This document shows, one piece after another, positions 14,356-21,053 of a DNA stretch of 42,298 nt. Below the pieces are notes generated by a model. It had not been told where the DNA came from. It did no database searches and saw nothing but the letters and a program-made list of their open reading frames with translations. The stretch spans positions 1 to 42,298 of IMG/VR virus record IMGVR_UViG_3300036771_000018; one strand, 5' to 3'. The number at the start of each line of letters is the position of its first letter. Within the stretch, counting starts at the first letter, position 1. The position numbers and the translations under genes were made by a program. Origin of the DNA: a virus.

Positions 14356-14691
14356 CTACTCGGCCCCTTCGGCCCTCCTGCGCAGTGCTTCCAGCTCTGC
14401 CCGCTTTCGCTCCCGCGACCGGCGTGCGTACTCCGCCTGTTTGGCCCGTGCTGCGGCTGCCTCTTCTGGCGTACGTGATGCCCTGGCCGCTTTCGCTTCG
14501 GCGTTCCGGGCGGCACGCCACTTGTCCGGGTCGGCCGCTCTGACCTTTGCGTTGTATGCGTTCTTCCGCTTCAGGACGCACGTTCGGCAACGCGTGTTCA
14601 GCCTTGCCGTTGCCCCCTTTCCGATGGGCTCGAAGTGATCAGCATCTAGGGGCTTCTCTTCCTTGCACCCGGTACATACGCGCATGTCCAT
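14356..14691 (-). CDS. Small zinc-finger, basic coiled-coil protein
   Basis: 111 aa from ATG 14691 (MDMRVCTGCKEEKPLDADHF). The N-terminus has CTGC and, 25 residues on, CRTC: a four-Cys zinc site like that at the start of recombination endonuclease VII and many phage HNH proteins. The rest is a long, highly charged Ala/Arg/Glu helix (about residues 45-111) with no nuclease motif. It could bind nucleic acid. A second ATG (MRV) is 6 bp on. A terminator lies between it and the upstream gene, so it probably has its own promoter. Confidence 0.75.
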   Translation of the reverse strand: MDMRVCTGCKEEKPLDADHFEPIGKGATARLNTRCRTCVLKRKNAYNAKVRAADPDKWRAARNAEAKAARASRTPEEAAAARAKQAEYARRSRERKRAELEALRRRAEGAE

Positions 14692-14725
14692 GCTGTGAGT
14701 GTAGGTCTTTCCCGGACAGCGGAAA

Positions 14726-14753
14726 GCCCCACCGGTAGCTACTCCGGCGGGGC
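14726..14753 (-). terminator. Terminator
   Basis: GCCCC-a-CCGG and CCGG-c-GGGGC arms around an 8-base loop; minus strand continues TTTCC. It ends the unit of small genes at 16.0-14.9 kb. Confidence 0.8.
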
Positions 14754-14893
14754 CTTGTTCCGTACCGCGAAAGCGTCCAATCGCGGGCGCGTCTCCGATG
14801 GGTGTCGGCTGGGCGGTCCGAGAGCTTCCGGCCCTGGTCCGCATGTCCTCACCACTGGGGAACGGGGCTGATCTTAGCGCCGTCGGCGACGGG

Positions 14894-15151
14894 TTATGGG
14901 CGAACCTGCCAACTGTCAACGGGCGGCCGGTGTCCAACTGCGTTCACGTACTCGCCCAGCTCTTCGAGCTGCTCCCACTCCCCGCTCTCAGGCTCGCATT
15001 GTGCCTGGGCTAGTTGAATGGCGCCTACCAGTCCCTGGCCGATCTCCCCATGCGCCGTGAACCGGCGGAGCGGGGCACCGAAACGGCGTTCCTGGTGCGC
15101 CCTGGCGATCTCCCGCGCCTGGCCGTCCGACAGTGGTTCGTGGTTGCTCAC
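14894..15151 (-). CDS. Small protein of unknown function
   Basis: 85 aa from GTG 15151 (MSNHEPLSDGQAREIARAHQ), overlapping the upstream gene's TGA as GTGA, so translation is coupled. Helical, with paired acidic/polar faces (IQLAQAQCEPESGEWEQLEELGEYV). No motif recognised. Confidence 0.75.
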   Translation of the reverse strand: MSNHEPLSDGQAREIARAHQERRFGAPLRRFTAHGEIGQGLVGAIQLAQAQCEPESGEWEQLEELGEYVNAVGHRPPVDSWQVRP

Positions 15152-15321
15152 GCTGCATCACCGCCGCTGTTGTTCTCGTCGGACAGCCGGGCCGTGATCT
15201 TTTCTGCCGTGGCCTGTGCGATCTTCTGTACGAACTCCGGTAATTCCGGGTTCTTCGAAGCGTTCAGCATGGCCCCCGCCTTTGCTGCGTCGCTTAGCTG
15301 GTCGTCGTCGGATGCCGTCAT
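15148..15321 (-). CDS. 57-aa acidic helical protein
   Basis: ATG 15321 (MTASDDDQLSDAAKAGAMLN) with GGGGGTGTCCC upstream; TGA at 15148 overlaps the next gene's GTG. The sequence continues ASKNPELPEFVQKIAQATAEK and ends in an acidic, Asn/Gly-rich tail. It is too short for most automatic calls, but the tight coupling to the next gene supports it. Function unknown. Confidence 0.75.
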   Translation of the reverse strand: MTASDDDQLSDAAKAGAMLNASKNPELPEFVQKIAQATAEKITARLSDENNSGGDAA

Positions 15322-15392
15322 GGGACACCCCCCTTTCTGGACTGGAGATCGTCACGCTAGCGAGCGGCGCCCCTGCCTGCATTCGGGCTTGA

Positions 15393-15434
15393 CAAAGCCC
15401 CGGCCACTCGTTCAGGGGAACGGGTCACCGGGGC
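15393..15434 (-). terminator. Terminator
   Basis: AAGCCCCGG/CCGGGGCTT arms with an inner paired GTTC/GAAC region; minus strand continues TTTGTC. Confidence 0.75.
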
Positions 15435-15454
15435 TTGCCGATAGGGTCGGGGCG

Positions 15455-15480
15455 GACCCCCGGACATTGTGAGTGTCCGG
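15455..15480 (-). terminator. Hairpin identical to the one at 18551, without a T-run
   Basis: CCCCCGGACA/TGTCCGGGG arms with loop TTGTGAG, 7 bp after the stop of the upstream gene. Loop and stem match 18551-18576 exactly. Here no T-tract follows, so termination would rely on the next hairpin at 15393-15434. Confidence 0.6.
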
Positions 15481-15486
15481 GGTTCC

Positions 15487-15813
15487 TTATCGCTGGTAGG
15501 GGATCTCCCACGGTTCCGGCGGGGTTGTGTACTGAGCCCATGGGGATTCGGTCTGCGGGATCTTCCGCCACCGCCGCCGTGGTCGCGGGCTAGTGCGCGG
15601 GCTAACGCGCGGGGGCTCTTCACCGTCCGCCGGATTCAGCCCCCAGGCGTCGTAGCAGTGCTCTAGCCACCGGTCAGCCTCACCCCTGGAACGCCAGGCG
15701 AGCACGCACCCATCAAGACCACACGACGCGCTGAGTGTGTAGTCATGGATCACAAAGGACGTGCCGGACGTAGTGGGACGCACCTCGTACCGGTCCCTTA
15801 TTACACCGCTCAC
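15487..15813 (-). CDS. Small protein of unknown function, paralogue of the gene at 15810
   Basis: 108 aa from GTG 15813 (VSGVIRDRYEVRP), overlapping the upstream TGA as GTGA with GGGGGGA as ribosome site. The first 60 residues share a pattern with the preceding gene product: RY-x-I/V start, Gly-rich turn, then R-x-G/R-x-A-x-R/D-WL-x3-C and a W. The C-terminal half is a Pro/Arg/Trp-rich tail unique to this copy (SPRTSPRPRRRWRK). Function unknown. Confidence 0.75.
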   Translation of the reverse strand: MSGVIRDRYEVRPTTSGTSFVIHDYTLSASCGLDGCVLAWRSRGEADRWLEHCYDAWGLNPADGEEPPRVSPRTSPRPRRRWRKIPQTESPWAQYTTPPEPWEIPYQR

Positions 15814-16016
15814 GCATCCCCCCACGTCCCGCATGCTGCCAACCAGTCGCGTGCAGCTCGGCCGGTGCGGAACCGAAGCTCTGCAAGCTCCCCGGTCTCG
15901 TCCGGCAGCGCACAGAACTCGCCGCCCATGTGGTCATCGGCGATCTTGTACCCGCCCGACAGTGGCGCTGCAACGATCCGGTACCGCGCCCTGGTCGGCA
16001 ATTTTGTTGTTGTCAT
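15810..16016 (-). CDS. Small protein of unknown function, paralogue of the gene at 15487
   Basis: 68 aa, MTTTKLPTRARYRIVAAPLSGG. A single small domain: beta strands with RYRIVAAPLSGGYKIADDH, then a helix TGRAARDWLAACGTW. The same arrangement is seen in the downstream neighbour, suggesting tandem duplication and divergence. The C-terminal helix pattern A-x2-WL-x2-C is the best shared mark. Confidence 0.75.
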   Translation of the reverse strand: MTTTKLPTRARYRIVAAPLSGGYKIADDHMGGEFCALPDETGELAELRFRTGRAARDWLAACGTWGDA

Positions 16017-16043
16017 GTGGGCAAGGTACCGACCGGTTCCGGC

Positions 16044-16301
16044 CTACGGGTAGAGCGTGGCGAGAATGCCGCCCCGGGACGCCGACCACTCGCGTCCCCG
16101 TTCTACCTCCCAACGGCCGTCCGTCACGAGTGAGGCTCGTAGCGGGGCCACCACGGACGCGAGGATGTGCGCCTGGACGCCTGCCCCGTGCTTGGCGTAC
16201 GCGTCCCGTACAGCGGCAGCCAGCGCCCCGGCCGCTGCATCCACATCCTTCACGTCAGCACTTCCGGCGCCGTGCCCTTCAAGTACCCATGCGATTCTCA
16301 T
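16044..16301 (-). CDS. Small protein of unknown function, paralogue of the gene at 14062
   Basis: 85 aa (MRIAWVLEGHGAGSADVKDV). ATG overlaps the upstream stop as ATGA, so it is coupled to the secreted-protein gene. Ala-rich helix in the middle, GRWEVERGREWS near the C-terminus. Conserved positions match the 14062-14325 product along the whole length. Function unknown. Confidence 0.78.
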   Translation of the reverse strand: MRIAWVLEGHGAGSADVKDVDAAAGALAAAVRDAYAKHGAGVQAHILASVVAPLRASLVTDGRWEVERGREWSASRGGILATLYP

Positions 16302-17083
16302 CCGTTGACACTAGCCGTGTCGGCGTCGGCGGCCTGGTCGACGGTGTTGTGCATCGTGTCGTCGGCGACGTCGGCAACGTCTTCCGGCGCGGTGACTTCA
16401 GACGTGCGGGTGACGCTCGTGTCCGTCTCCGGATCGGTTGCTGTCACGGTCACGCGCGACGGGTCGGCGATGCTCGCCGTCGTCGGGTCCTCGATCACTA
16501 GCCGGACGTCGACCCCGGTCCCCCCGGCCTGGTCGTCGCGGCTTACGGACAGCACCCTCAGCATGCTGCGCATGCCGTCAGGCTCGGCGGTCACGCGGGC
16601 CCACACAACCAGCTTCCCCGTCCGGTTCATGTACGCCTGCACTTGCGTGCCCTTGACTGAGTGCTTACGGACGTCGGCGACGATGGGCAGTGCCCAGTCA
16701 GGGAGGTGCTTGACGTCGGGCAGCACGCGTTCAAGTCCCCTACGCAAGGGCGACTTTGGGTGCTTGCTCGGCCGGTGCTTCGGCTTGCGTTCGGCCCGGT
16801 GCTTGGGTGCCCGCTTGGCAGGCTTTCCGTGGGCCGTGGGGGCCGGAGTCGGCGTAACCGCTGTACGGGCCGGAGAGGGGCGCTCAGGCGCCTTCCCGGG
16901 GGGCGTCGGCCGGATCGGTGCGGGCTCGGTCGGCATGGCGTCATCTTCCGTGGCTACCGGCTCCGGGCCGGACGGCCGGTAGTGCTTTCCTGCGGGTGCC
17001 GCTTGTCCGGTCGCGCTCATCAGCACACCGAACACACCTATGGAAGCTGTCATGGCCATTACCAGGGGTGCATGTCTTGGCAT
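16298..17083 (-). CDS. Predicted secreted protein with basic Pro-rich linker
   Basis: 261 aa (MPRHAPLVMAMTASIGVFGVLM) with AGGAAAG as ribosome site. Residues 1-30 look like a Sec signal peptide: short basic start, hydrophobic core, SATGQAAPA as likely cleavage region, no lipobox. Residues 30-110 are Pro/Lys/Arg rich (KPAKRAPKHRAERKPKHRP), suited to binding an anionic surface such as a cell wall. Residues 110-200 form a compact domain (VLPDVKHLPDWALPIVADVRK...LVVWARVTAE). The C-terminus is acidic and Thr/Asp/Val rich. Its place beside int suggests a cargo gene expressed in lysogens. No enzyme motif seen. Confidence 0.8.
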   Translation of the reverse strand: MPRHAPLVMAMTASIGVFGVLMSATGQAAPAGKHYRPSGPEPVATEDDAMPTEPAPIRPTPPGKAPERPSPARTAVTPTPAPTAHGKPAKRAPKHRAERKPKHRPSKHPKSPLRRGLERVLPDVKHLPDWALPIVADVRKHSVKGTQVQAYMNRTGKLVVWARVTAEPDGMRSMLRVLSVSRDDQAGGTGVDVRLVIEDPTTASIADPSRVTVTATDPETDTSVTRTSEVTAPEDVADVADDTMHNTVDQAADADTASVNG

Positions 17084-17130
17084 CTTTCCTCGCTAAGCGG
17101 AGTGTTGGGTTCCGGCGGATACTTTCACAT

Positions 17131-17499
17131 TCAAGCAATGATCGTTTCAAGTGCCGGAATCGCCATCGGGTTCAGCGGTATGTACTCCTCGGCCGTCCAA
17201 ATGCCAACAGGCCGGAAGACCCCCGTTTCTACGGACTGATGCCACTCCCCCATAGCGAGCATGCGGCCGGACAGAACGCCCCGTACGGCGACGCGGTAGC
17301 CCTGATAGGCGGTCGCTGCCAGCAGTCGCCCGACGATCGACCCTTGCCCCCGCAGGACGTCAGCAACATCCCGCCAGGACCGGGCCAGGTCGACGGCGCC
17401 TAGTCCATCGAGTTGCGGGCAGGACCCCCACACTTTCCGGCCGTCGACTACGGCGGGAACGGTGACATTCAGTTGAATCTCGTACGAGTTGGCTGGCAT
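17131..17499 (-). CDS. Protein of unknown function
   Basis: 122 aa from ATG 17499 (MPANSYEIQLNVTVPAVVDG). Beta-rich first half, helix in the middle (LARSWRDVADVLRGQ), then YRVAVRGVLSGRMLAMGEWHQSVE and WTAEEYIPLNP. No family recognised. It stands alone, with about 230 bp of non-coding DNA upstream that holds a terminator and an inverted repeat. Confidence 0.65.
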   Translation of the reverse strand: MPANSYEIQLNVTVPAVVDGRKVWGSCPQLDGLGAVDLARSWRDVADVLRGQGSIVGRLLAATAYQGYRVAVRGVLSGRMLAMGEWHQSVETGVFRPVGIWTAEEYIPLNPMAIPALETIIA

Positions 17500-17565
17500 G
17501 CCCAAATCATCAGCTACGACAGGGTTACGAAGCGTCCGACTCCGGGACGGCTTCACCTAGGGGCC

Positions 17566-17587
17566 GTCTCCTCCGAAAGGCGGAGAC
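17566..17587. other. Hairpin upstream of the 17131 gene
   Basis: GTCTCC-t-CCG/CGG-c... pairing: GTCTCC and GGAGAC arms with CCGAAAGG inside. Orientation does not favour termination; could be a leader structure or operator. Confidence 0.35.
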
Positions 17588-17651
17588 GCGACTACTCCGG
17601 GGGGCGCAAGATCAATGAACGCAACGCACGCAAGTAGGATTGTCGCTGTGC

Positions 17652-17667
17652 GTTACCGACCGGTAAC
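17652..17667. repeat. Inverted repeat GTTACCG-AC-CGGTAAC
   Basis: Seven-base arms separated by two bases, 7 bp from the terminator at 17675. Possible operator; GTTACC also appears in the structured region at 22989-23057. Confidence 0.45.
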
Positions 17668-17674
17668 ACAAAAA

Positions 17675-17696
17675 GGCCCCCACCGAAGCGGGGGCC
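17675..17696 (-). terminator. Early-region terminator
   Basis: GGCCCCC/GGGGGCC stem, 8-base loop, minus strand continues TTTTTG. It lies 13 bp below palindrome copy 5, giving the order stop codon, palindrome, terminator. Confidence 0.9.
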
Positions 17697-17708
17697 ATTC
17701 TATGGGGG

Positions 17709-17730
17709 CACCTACTCACGTGAGTAGGTG
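17709..17730. repeat. 22-bp palindrome, copy 5
   Basis: Perfect copy, 1 bp after the stop of the 17732 gene and just before a terminator; no gene start follows for about 210 bp, so here it cannot simply be a leader element. Confidence 0.92.
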
Positions 17731-17731
17731 A

Positions 17732-17923
17732 CTAGTCGCCTTCTCCATCTTCCCTACGCCACGCCTTGACGGGCATGTCCAGGGATGCCCACAACCAGCG
17801 GGCTTCATCCTCGCCTAGGTGAATCTCAACCGGGCCCCGCAACTCGTCGTCGGCATACACCGTCACGTGCCGATCGTCGGCAACCGCAACATGCCGGACG
17901 CTCACGATTCGCAGCTTAGCCAT
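17732..17923 (-). CDS. Small protein of unknown function
   Basis: 63 aa from ATG 17923 (MAKLRIVSVRHVAVADDRHV). Two or three beta strands followed by IHLGEDEARWLWASL, a C-terminal helix motif shared in outline with the products of 21217 and 21606. Last gene before the terminator at 17675. Confidence 0.7.
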   Translation of the reverse strand: MAKLRIVSVRHVAVADDRHVTVYADDELRGPVEIHLGEDEARWLWASLDMPVKAWRREDGEGD

Positions 17924-17959
17924 TCTCGAACTACCTCTCACCTGGATGCGCTACTGCGA

Positions 17960-17977
17960 CCCCCGCCGGAGCGGGGG
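17960..17977 (-). terminator. Hairpin without T-run
   Basis: CCCCCGC/GCGGGGG with CGGA loop, 12 bp after the stop of the 17990 gene. It resembles the rho-independent terminators lacking a U-tail reported for phiC31 early genes. Confidence 0.55.
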
Positions 17978-17989
17978 CCCTGGTCATGG

Positions 17990-18466
17990 TTAAACAGCGA
18001 CCGTACGAACGAACCGGTTACGCCCGATCCCCACAGCCTGAACGCCAGTCTGCACCCATCCGGTGCGCGTCCACTTGCACAGGTCCCGAACTCGATTCAC
18101 GGTGTTGGGCAGCGTGGGGTGAGGCTCGTCCGGGGTCTTGAACTGCCAAGAGAAAGTCATGATGGACTTCCCATCTTCGAACACAGTCACGGGCTCGGCG
18201 TACTCCGTGCGCTGGACTGCCGCCCACGCCTCAGCCTTTGTGCCGTACTCACCCTTGATCGGGAGGTTAGTGAACGTGCTACTGACCGGCTGGACAGAAA
18301 GGGTATACGTCGCCATGATCTTCTCTCCGTGGAAGGCAAGCCAGCACTTAGCGTCAGCCAGCGCCATACCTTCCGTGTAGTAACCGGGGGTGCGGTACAG
18401 GATGCTGTCACCCTTGCGGACAATCCCGCAGTGCTTGCCGTTGTTCGTCGTGACCGTGATGTTCAT
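17990..18466 (-). CDS. Protein of unknown function
   Basis: 158 aa from ATG 18466 (MNITVTTNNGKHCGIVRKGD) with AGGGGCGGGG upstream; the longer frame has no support. Two parts: residues 1-50 (beta, then a helix MALADAKCWLAFHGEKI) and residues 51-158 starting at an internal Met (MATYTLSVQPVSSTF), which could be a second start. No family recognised. Confidence 0.7.
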   Translation of the reverse strand: MNITVTTNNGKHCGIVRKGDSILYRTPGYYTEGMALADAKCWLAFHGEKIMATYTLSVQPVSSTFTNLPIKGEYGTKAEAWAAVQRTEYAEPVTVFEDGKSIMTFSWQFKTPDEPHPTLPNTVNRVRDLCKWTRTGWVQTGVQAVGIGRNRFVRTVAV

Positions 18467-18550
18467 CCTGCCCCGCCCCTTCGCTGCTGTCGTTGCGTGC
18501 CCATCATGGGGCACACGGGGCGGTGCGCGCAAGTCGGAAAACGCAAAAAA

Positions 18551-18577
18551 CCCCCGGACATTGTGAGTGTCCGGGGG
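18551..18577 (-). terminator. Terminator of the 18589 gene
   Basis: CCCCCGGACA/TGTCCGGGGG stem with loop TTGTGAG; minus strand continues TTTTTTGCG, a canonical U-run. Its core is repeated exactly at 15455-15480. Confidence 0.92.
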
Positions 18578-18588
18578 TCGTTCGCTGT

Positions 18589-18816
18589 CTAGCTGACGCG
18601 CCGGTAGAAGTCGGCGCACTTGTCGCATGCGGGCACGTCTCCGACGACAGGTCCACAGTTGATGATCTGCGTGGCACCGATCCCCCGGGCCGCGTGAGCG
18701 GCGCTGTAGCCGCACAGGATGACGCGCACTCGGTGCGGCTGGAAAATGTTCTCGTCGCACGCCTCCCCGTGGAACACGCACTCTGCAAGCTGTCCATCAA
18801 GCGTTCCGCTCACCAT
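18589..18816 (-). CDS. Small Cys-rich protein, possible zinc binder
   Basis: 75 aa (MVSGTLDGQLAECVFHGEAC) with GGGAGGAGAG as ribosome site. Five or more Cys, including CVFHGEAC, VILCGY and PACDKCADFY near the C-terminus. The last motif matches the C-x2-C ends of the zinc-like modules in the 30965 and 32105 products. Monocistronic, with its own terminator. Confidence 0.72.
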   Translation of the reverse strand: MVSGTLDGQLAECVFHGEACDENIFQPHRVRVILCGYSAAHAARGIGATQIINCGPVVGDVPACDKCADFYRRVS

Positions 18817-18910
18817 GTCGAACTCTCCTCCCGTGGGCCCGGTCCGTCCGGCCCAACAACACGCACATTACACACATCGGGCCTACCGCGCATCTTCTGA
18901 TCGAGCGGGG

Positions 18911-18932
18911 CACCTACTCACGTGAGTAGGTC
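18911..18932. repeat. 22-bp palindrome, copy 6
   Basis: One change at the last base, which is also the first base of the 31-aa ORF's TGA stop on the minus strand (TGA at 18933-18931); the stop codon overlaps the palindrome. Confidence 0.9.
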
Positions 18933-19026
18933 ATCGGTGCGCCACTACCGCCATAGCCGCAATGACAAGGAAGTCAAGGACGAACAGCGTGATGACGGTC
19001 ACGGTCCGGCGGGTCTTGAGTCGCAT
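18931..19026 (-). CDS. 31-aa single-span membrane protein
   Basis: ATG 19026 (MRLKTRRTVTVITLFVLDFL) preceded by AAAGGAG at ideal spacing. A basic N-terminus is followed by one hydrophobic segment of about 20 residues ending VVAHR. Very small, but the strong ribosome site and the stop codon merging into a conserved palindrome support it. Topology N-in by the positive-inside rule. Function unknown. Confidence 0.65.
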   Translation of the reverse strand: MRLKTRRTVTVITLFVLDFLVIAAMAVVAHR

Positions 19027-19095
19027 CGTGGTGCTCCTTTGATCTTGTTTCGCTGATGTCCGGGGACCGTAACACGCACCACTGACAGCGCGAAA

Positions 19096-19121
19096 ACCCC
19101 CTACCCGAGTGGGCAGGGGGT
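19096..19121 (-). terminator. Terminator after dCMP deaminase
   Basis: ACCCCCTACCC/GGGCAGGGGGT stem with GAGT loop, minus strand continues TTTTCG, 5 bp after the deaminase stop. Confidence 0.9.
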
Positions 19122-19126
19122 CAGGT

Positions 19127-19531
19127 TCACGCGCGCTTGTACTTGTGCTCAGGCGTCACGACTCGCGCGATACCAGCGGCCAGTACGAGTGTCCAGCACT
19201 GCGGGCACGGCTCACGCGTGACGTACAGGGTCGCCCCCGGTAGTTCGTTCGCCGGAGTGTGCGCAATCGCGTTGCGTTCGGCGTGATCGGCAACACAGTT
19301 CGCATAGTTGCTGTCCGGCGGGCACTCGTCGGCGCTCAACTTTCCACGTGGGCAAGCCCCTTGACTCGCGCACCCCGGAACCCCGGCGGGGGCACCGTTG
19401 TAGCCGGTGCCCCTCACCTCATGGTTCGCGTTCACGAGTACGGCCCCAACCTGCGAGCGGGTGCAGTCTGCGCGAGTCGCCGCCCATTGTGCCCCGCGCA
19501 TAAAGTATTCGTCCCAGGTGGGGCGCGTCAT
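19127..19531 (-). CDS. Deoxycytidylate (dCMP) deaminase
   Basis: 134 aa (MTRPTWDEYFMRGAQWAATR). Zinc-dependent deaminase: HAERNAI gives the His ligand and catalytic Glu, EPCPQC the two Cys ligands. CTRSQVGAVLV and GTGYNGAP are the substrate-pocket motifs of the dCMP deaminase family; an extra Cys-rich loop (CASQGACPRGK...ECPP) is typical too. It makes dUMP from dCMP, feeding ThyX about 0.8 kb upstream. ATG overlaps the upstream TGA (ATGA). Confidence 0.95.
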   Translation of the reverse strand: MTRPTWDEYFMRGAQWAATRADCTRSQVGAVLVNANHEVRGTGYNGAPAGVPGCASQGACPRGKLSADECPPDSNYANCVADHAERNAIAHTPANELPGATLYVTREPCPQCWTLVLAAGIARVVTPEHKYKRA

Positions 19532-19860
19532 CGGTAATTCTCCAATGCCACGAAAAACGAATTGGACGCGCGCGGATGCAGGATTAGGGAATAGTCACCC
19601 TGAATTCGCAGCATCCCGCTTTCTATGTAGCACTGGACCGACTGACGGGCCCGCCCATCGTCCTTGCGCAAGTCGAATTGCACACGGGCGTTACGGGGTA
19701 GCGGGGTGTTATCGCGCCCGTAGTCGAGAACGAACGTGTTCGCGTTGGGCACATCGCCCCGTAGCTCTGCGTTGCGCTGCCGCTCGATGTTCAACTGTCG
19801 TCGCAGCGTGGACAGTTCAGACTGTGCCCACTTCGGAAGCTTCGATTCGCGCGGGTCCAC
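19528..19860 (-). CDS. Conserved actinophage protein of unknown function
   Basis: 110 aa from GTG 19860, which shares its G with the upstream TAG. A helical N-terminus with coiled-coil pattern (AQSELSTLRRQLNIERQRNAEL) is followed by a beta domain (FVLDYGRDNTPLPRNARVQF...SFFVALENYR). I have seen this type next to nucleotide metabolism genes in actinophages but know no function for it. Confidence 0.75.
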   Translation of the reverse strand: MDPRESKLPKWAQSELSTLRRQLNIERQRNAELRGDVPNANTFVLDYGRDNTPLPRNARVQFDLRKDDGRARQSVQCYIESGMLRIQGDYSLILHPRASNSFFVALENYR

Positions 19861-20054
19861 TACTCCCCCTCGGTCACGTAACGGTCCTTGATGGCATCCC
19901 ACTTGAGCCCGTAGGCGGCGCCTCGGCCGTCCGGCCGGTACAGGAACGGGCTACCGAGACAGCCGCACCCGCCCACGTACACGCCGTGCGTCTTGCTCAG
20001 CTTGCCGAGTTCCCATAGGAACGCGTCTCGGTGCTCATCGGCCCTAGTCGCCAC
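19860..20054 (-). CDS. Small protein of unknown function
   Basis: 64 aa from GTG 20054 (MATRADEHRDAFLWELGKLS), overlapping the upstream stop. VYVGGCGCLGSPFLY in the middle suggests a small Gly/Cys turn. Coupled on both sides, so part of the ThyX-to-deaminase operon. Confidence 0.68.
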   Translation of the reverse strand: MATRADEHRDAFLWELGKLSKTHGVYVGGCGCLGSPFLYRPDGRGAAYGLKWDAIKDRYVTEGE

Positions 20055-20196
20055 TCGGCCACCCCATCTCGAACGGCCCCCAGTGATCGCGGTACATGTC
20101 GCTGTCCGCCCACGCCTGAGCCTGTGTCTCGTCGTGCGTCACGCCCTTAATCTGCGTGTCCGCGTACCAACCTTCGGTGAGTACGTACATGGTCAT
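20044..20196 (-). CDS. 50-aa protein of unknown function
   Basis: ATG 20196 ([20 protein letters not shown]) overlaps the upstream 28-aa ORF's stop as ATGA. Sequence ends HWGPFEMGWPSGD. The YVLTEGWYADTQIKGV start is a pattern found in small phage proteins with one beta-alpha-beta unit. The longer frame from 20250 is not used because the coupling fixes this start. Confidence 0.7.
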   Translation of the reverse strand: MTMYVLTEGWYADTQIKGVTHDETQAQAWADSDMYRDHWGPFEMGWPSGD

Positions 20197-20279
20197 TCCC
20201 CATCTTCCGGCACGTCGTCCATGCACCGCTGACCACCGCAGTAGCGGCAATCGTCGTCATCCTCAACCCATGCGATCAC
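20193..20279 (-). CDS. 28-aa Cys-rich mini-protein (putative zinc knuckle)
   Basis: GTG 20279 overlaps the ThyX stop (GTGA) and its TGA overlaps the next ATG (ATGA). The product ([14 protein letters not shown] followed by GGQRCMDD and an acidic tail) has C-x2-C-x4-C. Precise coupling on both sides, filling an otherwise empty 80-bp gap, argues it is a real gene. Confidence 0.55.
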   Translation of the reverse strand: MIAWVEDDDDCRYCGGQRCMDDVPEDGE

Positions 20280-20980
20280 TCGGCATCACTTCCGTAGGGG
20301 GCCGTTGGGACGTCCTGAACGCTCGCCGGAGCGACGTTCCGAAGGTGACCGAGGATGAGACCCGCGAAAGCCTTGATTTCCGCGTCAGCCGCCATGTGGT
20401 GCCGCTTGCCGAGTACGTCACGCCACGCGCGAAGGTTGCCGGTTACCACCATGTCGACCGGGGCAGCGTTGGGGAGCACTGCGCGGGCAGCCTCCCGCGC
20501 TTCCTTGCGCTTGAGTCCCTGCGCTTCGAGCCGGTGCGTCAGGTTCTCGTAATCGGCGAGTGCGTCAAGGTACGCAGTTTCCAAGATGTACCGGGCCTGT
20601 GGCCGGTCGGCGAGAGCCGGAGGAATGACCGGATCGGTTCCGGCGTAGTTCACGTATCGCTGCGAGACAACCGAGAACGACAGGTGACGATGCCGGGTCA
20701 ATTCTGCGAGCAGTGCACGCGAGACACCCCGCACAAGGAACGTGACGGACGAGTGTTCCAGGACCGAGTAATGCCCTTGTCGCAGGATGTTCGCCAAGTA
20801 GTCGGCGTTTGCTGCGGTGTTGGGGTTGGGCCGCTTGAACGACTTGTAGCAGATGCGTCCCGCCGCTTCGGCGAGAGCGTCAGCATCGGTCGTCTTGTCC
20901 TCGGTGTACGCGTCGTATGCGTACGCCTCCCACAGTGGAAGATCCCCCAGCATGGTGCCCGCGATCACGTCGACGTGCAT
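20276..20980 (-). CDS. thyX: Flavin-dependent thymidylate synthase
   Basis: 234 aa from ATG 20980 ([20 protein letters not shown]) with GGGGAGAGGG upstream. The ThyX signature RHR-x2-S-x4-SQR is present as [14 protein letters not shown] (about residue 98), followed by [20 protein letters not shown], a conserved C-terminal element. It converts dUMP to dTMP using FAD and methylene-tetrahydrofolate. Palindrome copy 7 lies 28 bp upstream of its start. With the dCMP deaminase and dNMP kinase it forms a dTTP-supply set. Confidence 0.95.
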   Translation of the reverse strand: MHVDVIAGTMLGDLPLWEAYAYDAYTEDKTTDADALAEAAGRICYKSFKRPNPNTAANADYLANILRQGHYSVLEHSSVTFLVRGVSRALLAELTRHRHLSFSVVSQRYVNYAGTDPVIPPALADRPQARYILETAYLDALADYENLTHRLEAQGLKRKEAREAARAVLPNAAPVDMVVTGNLRAWRDVLGKRHHMAADAEIKAFAGLILGHLRNVAPASVQDVPTAPYGSDAE

Positions 20981-21008
20981 TGTGTCCCTCTCCCCAACGA
21001 GACCGGGC

Positions 21009-21030
21009 CACCTACTCACGTGAGTAAGTG
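21009..21030. repeat. 22-bp palindrome, copy 7
   Basis: One change (G to A at position 19). Outer arms GACCGGG/CCCGGTC extend the inverted repeat to 21001-21038, the longest in the set. Confidence 0.9.
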
Positions 21031-21053
21031 ACCCGGTCACAGTGTTGTGTGTC

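Noticed and set aside
13973-14590. Long open frame extending the integrase upstream to about 803 aa
   Set aside because: It would cover two other genes; the phiC31-like start at 13972 aligns from the first residue and the extension is Arg/Gly/Ser-rich antisense-type sequence.
15158-15382. Minus-strand ORF of 74 aa rich in Arg/Gly
   Set aside because: Another frame over the same DNA encodes the 57-aa protein with a proper ribosome site and a GTGA-coupled stop.
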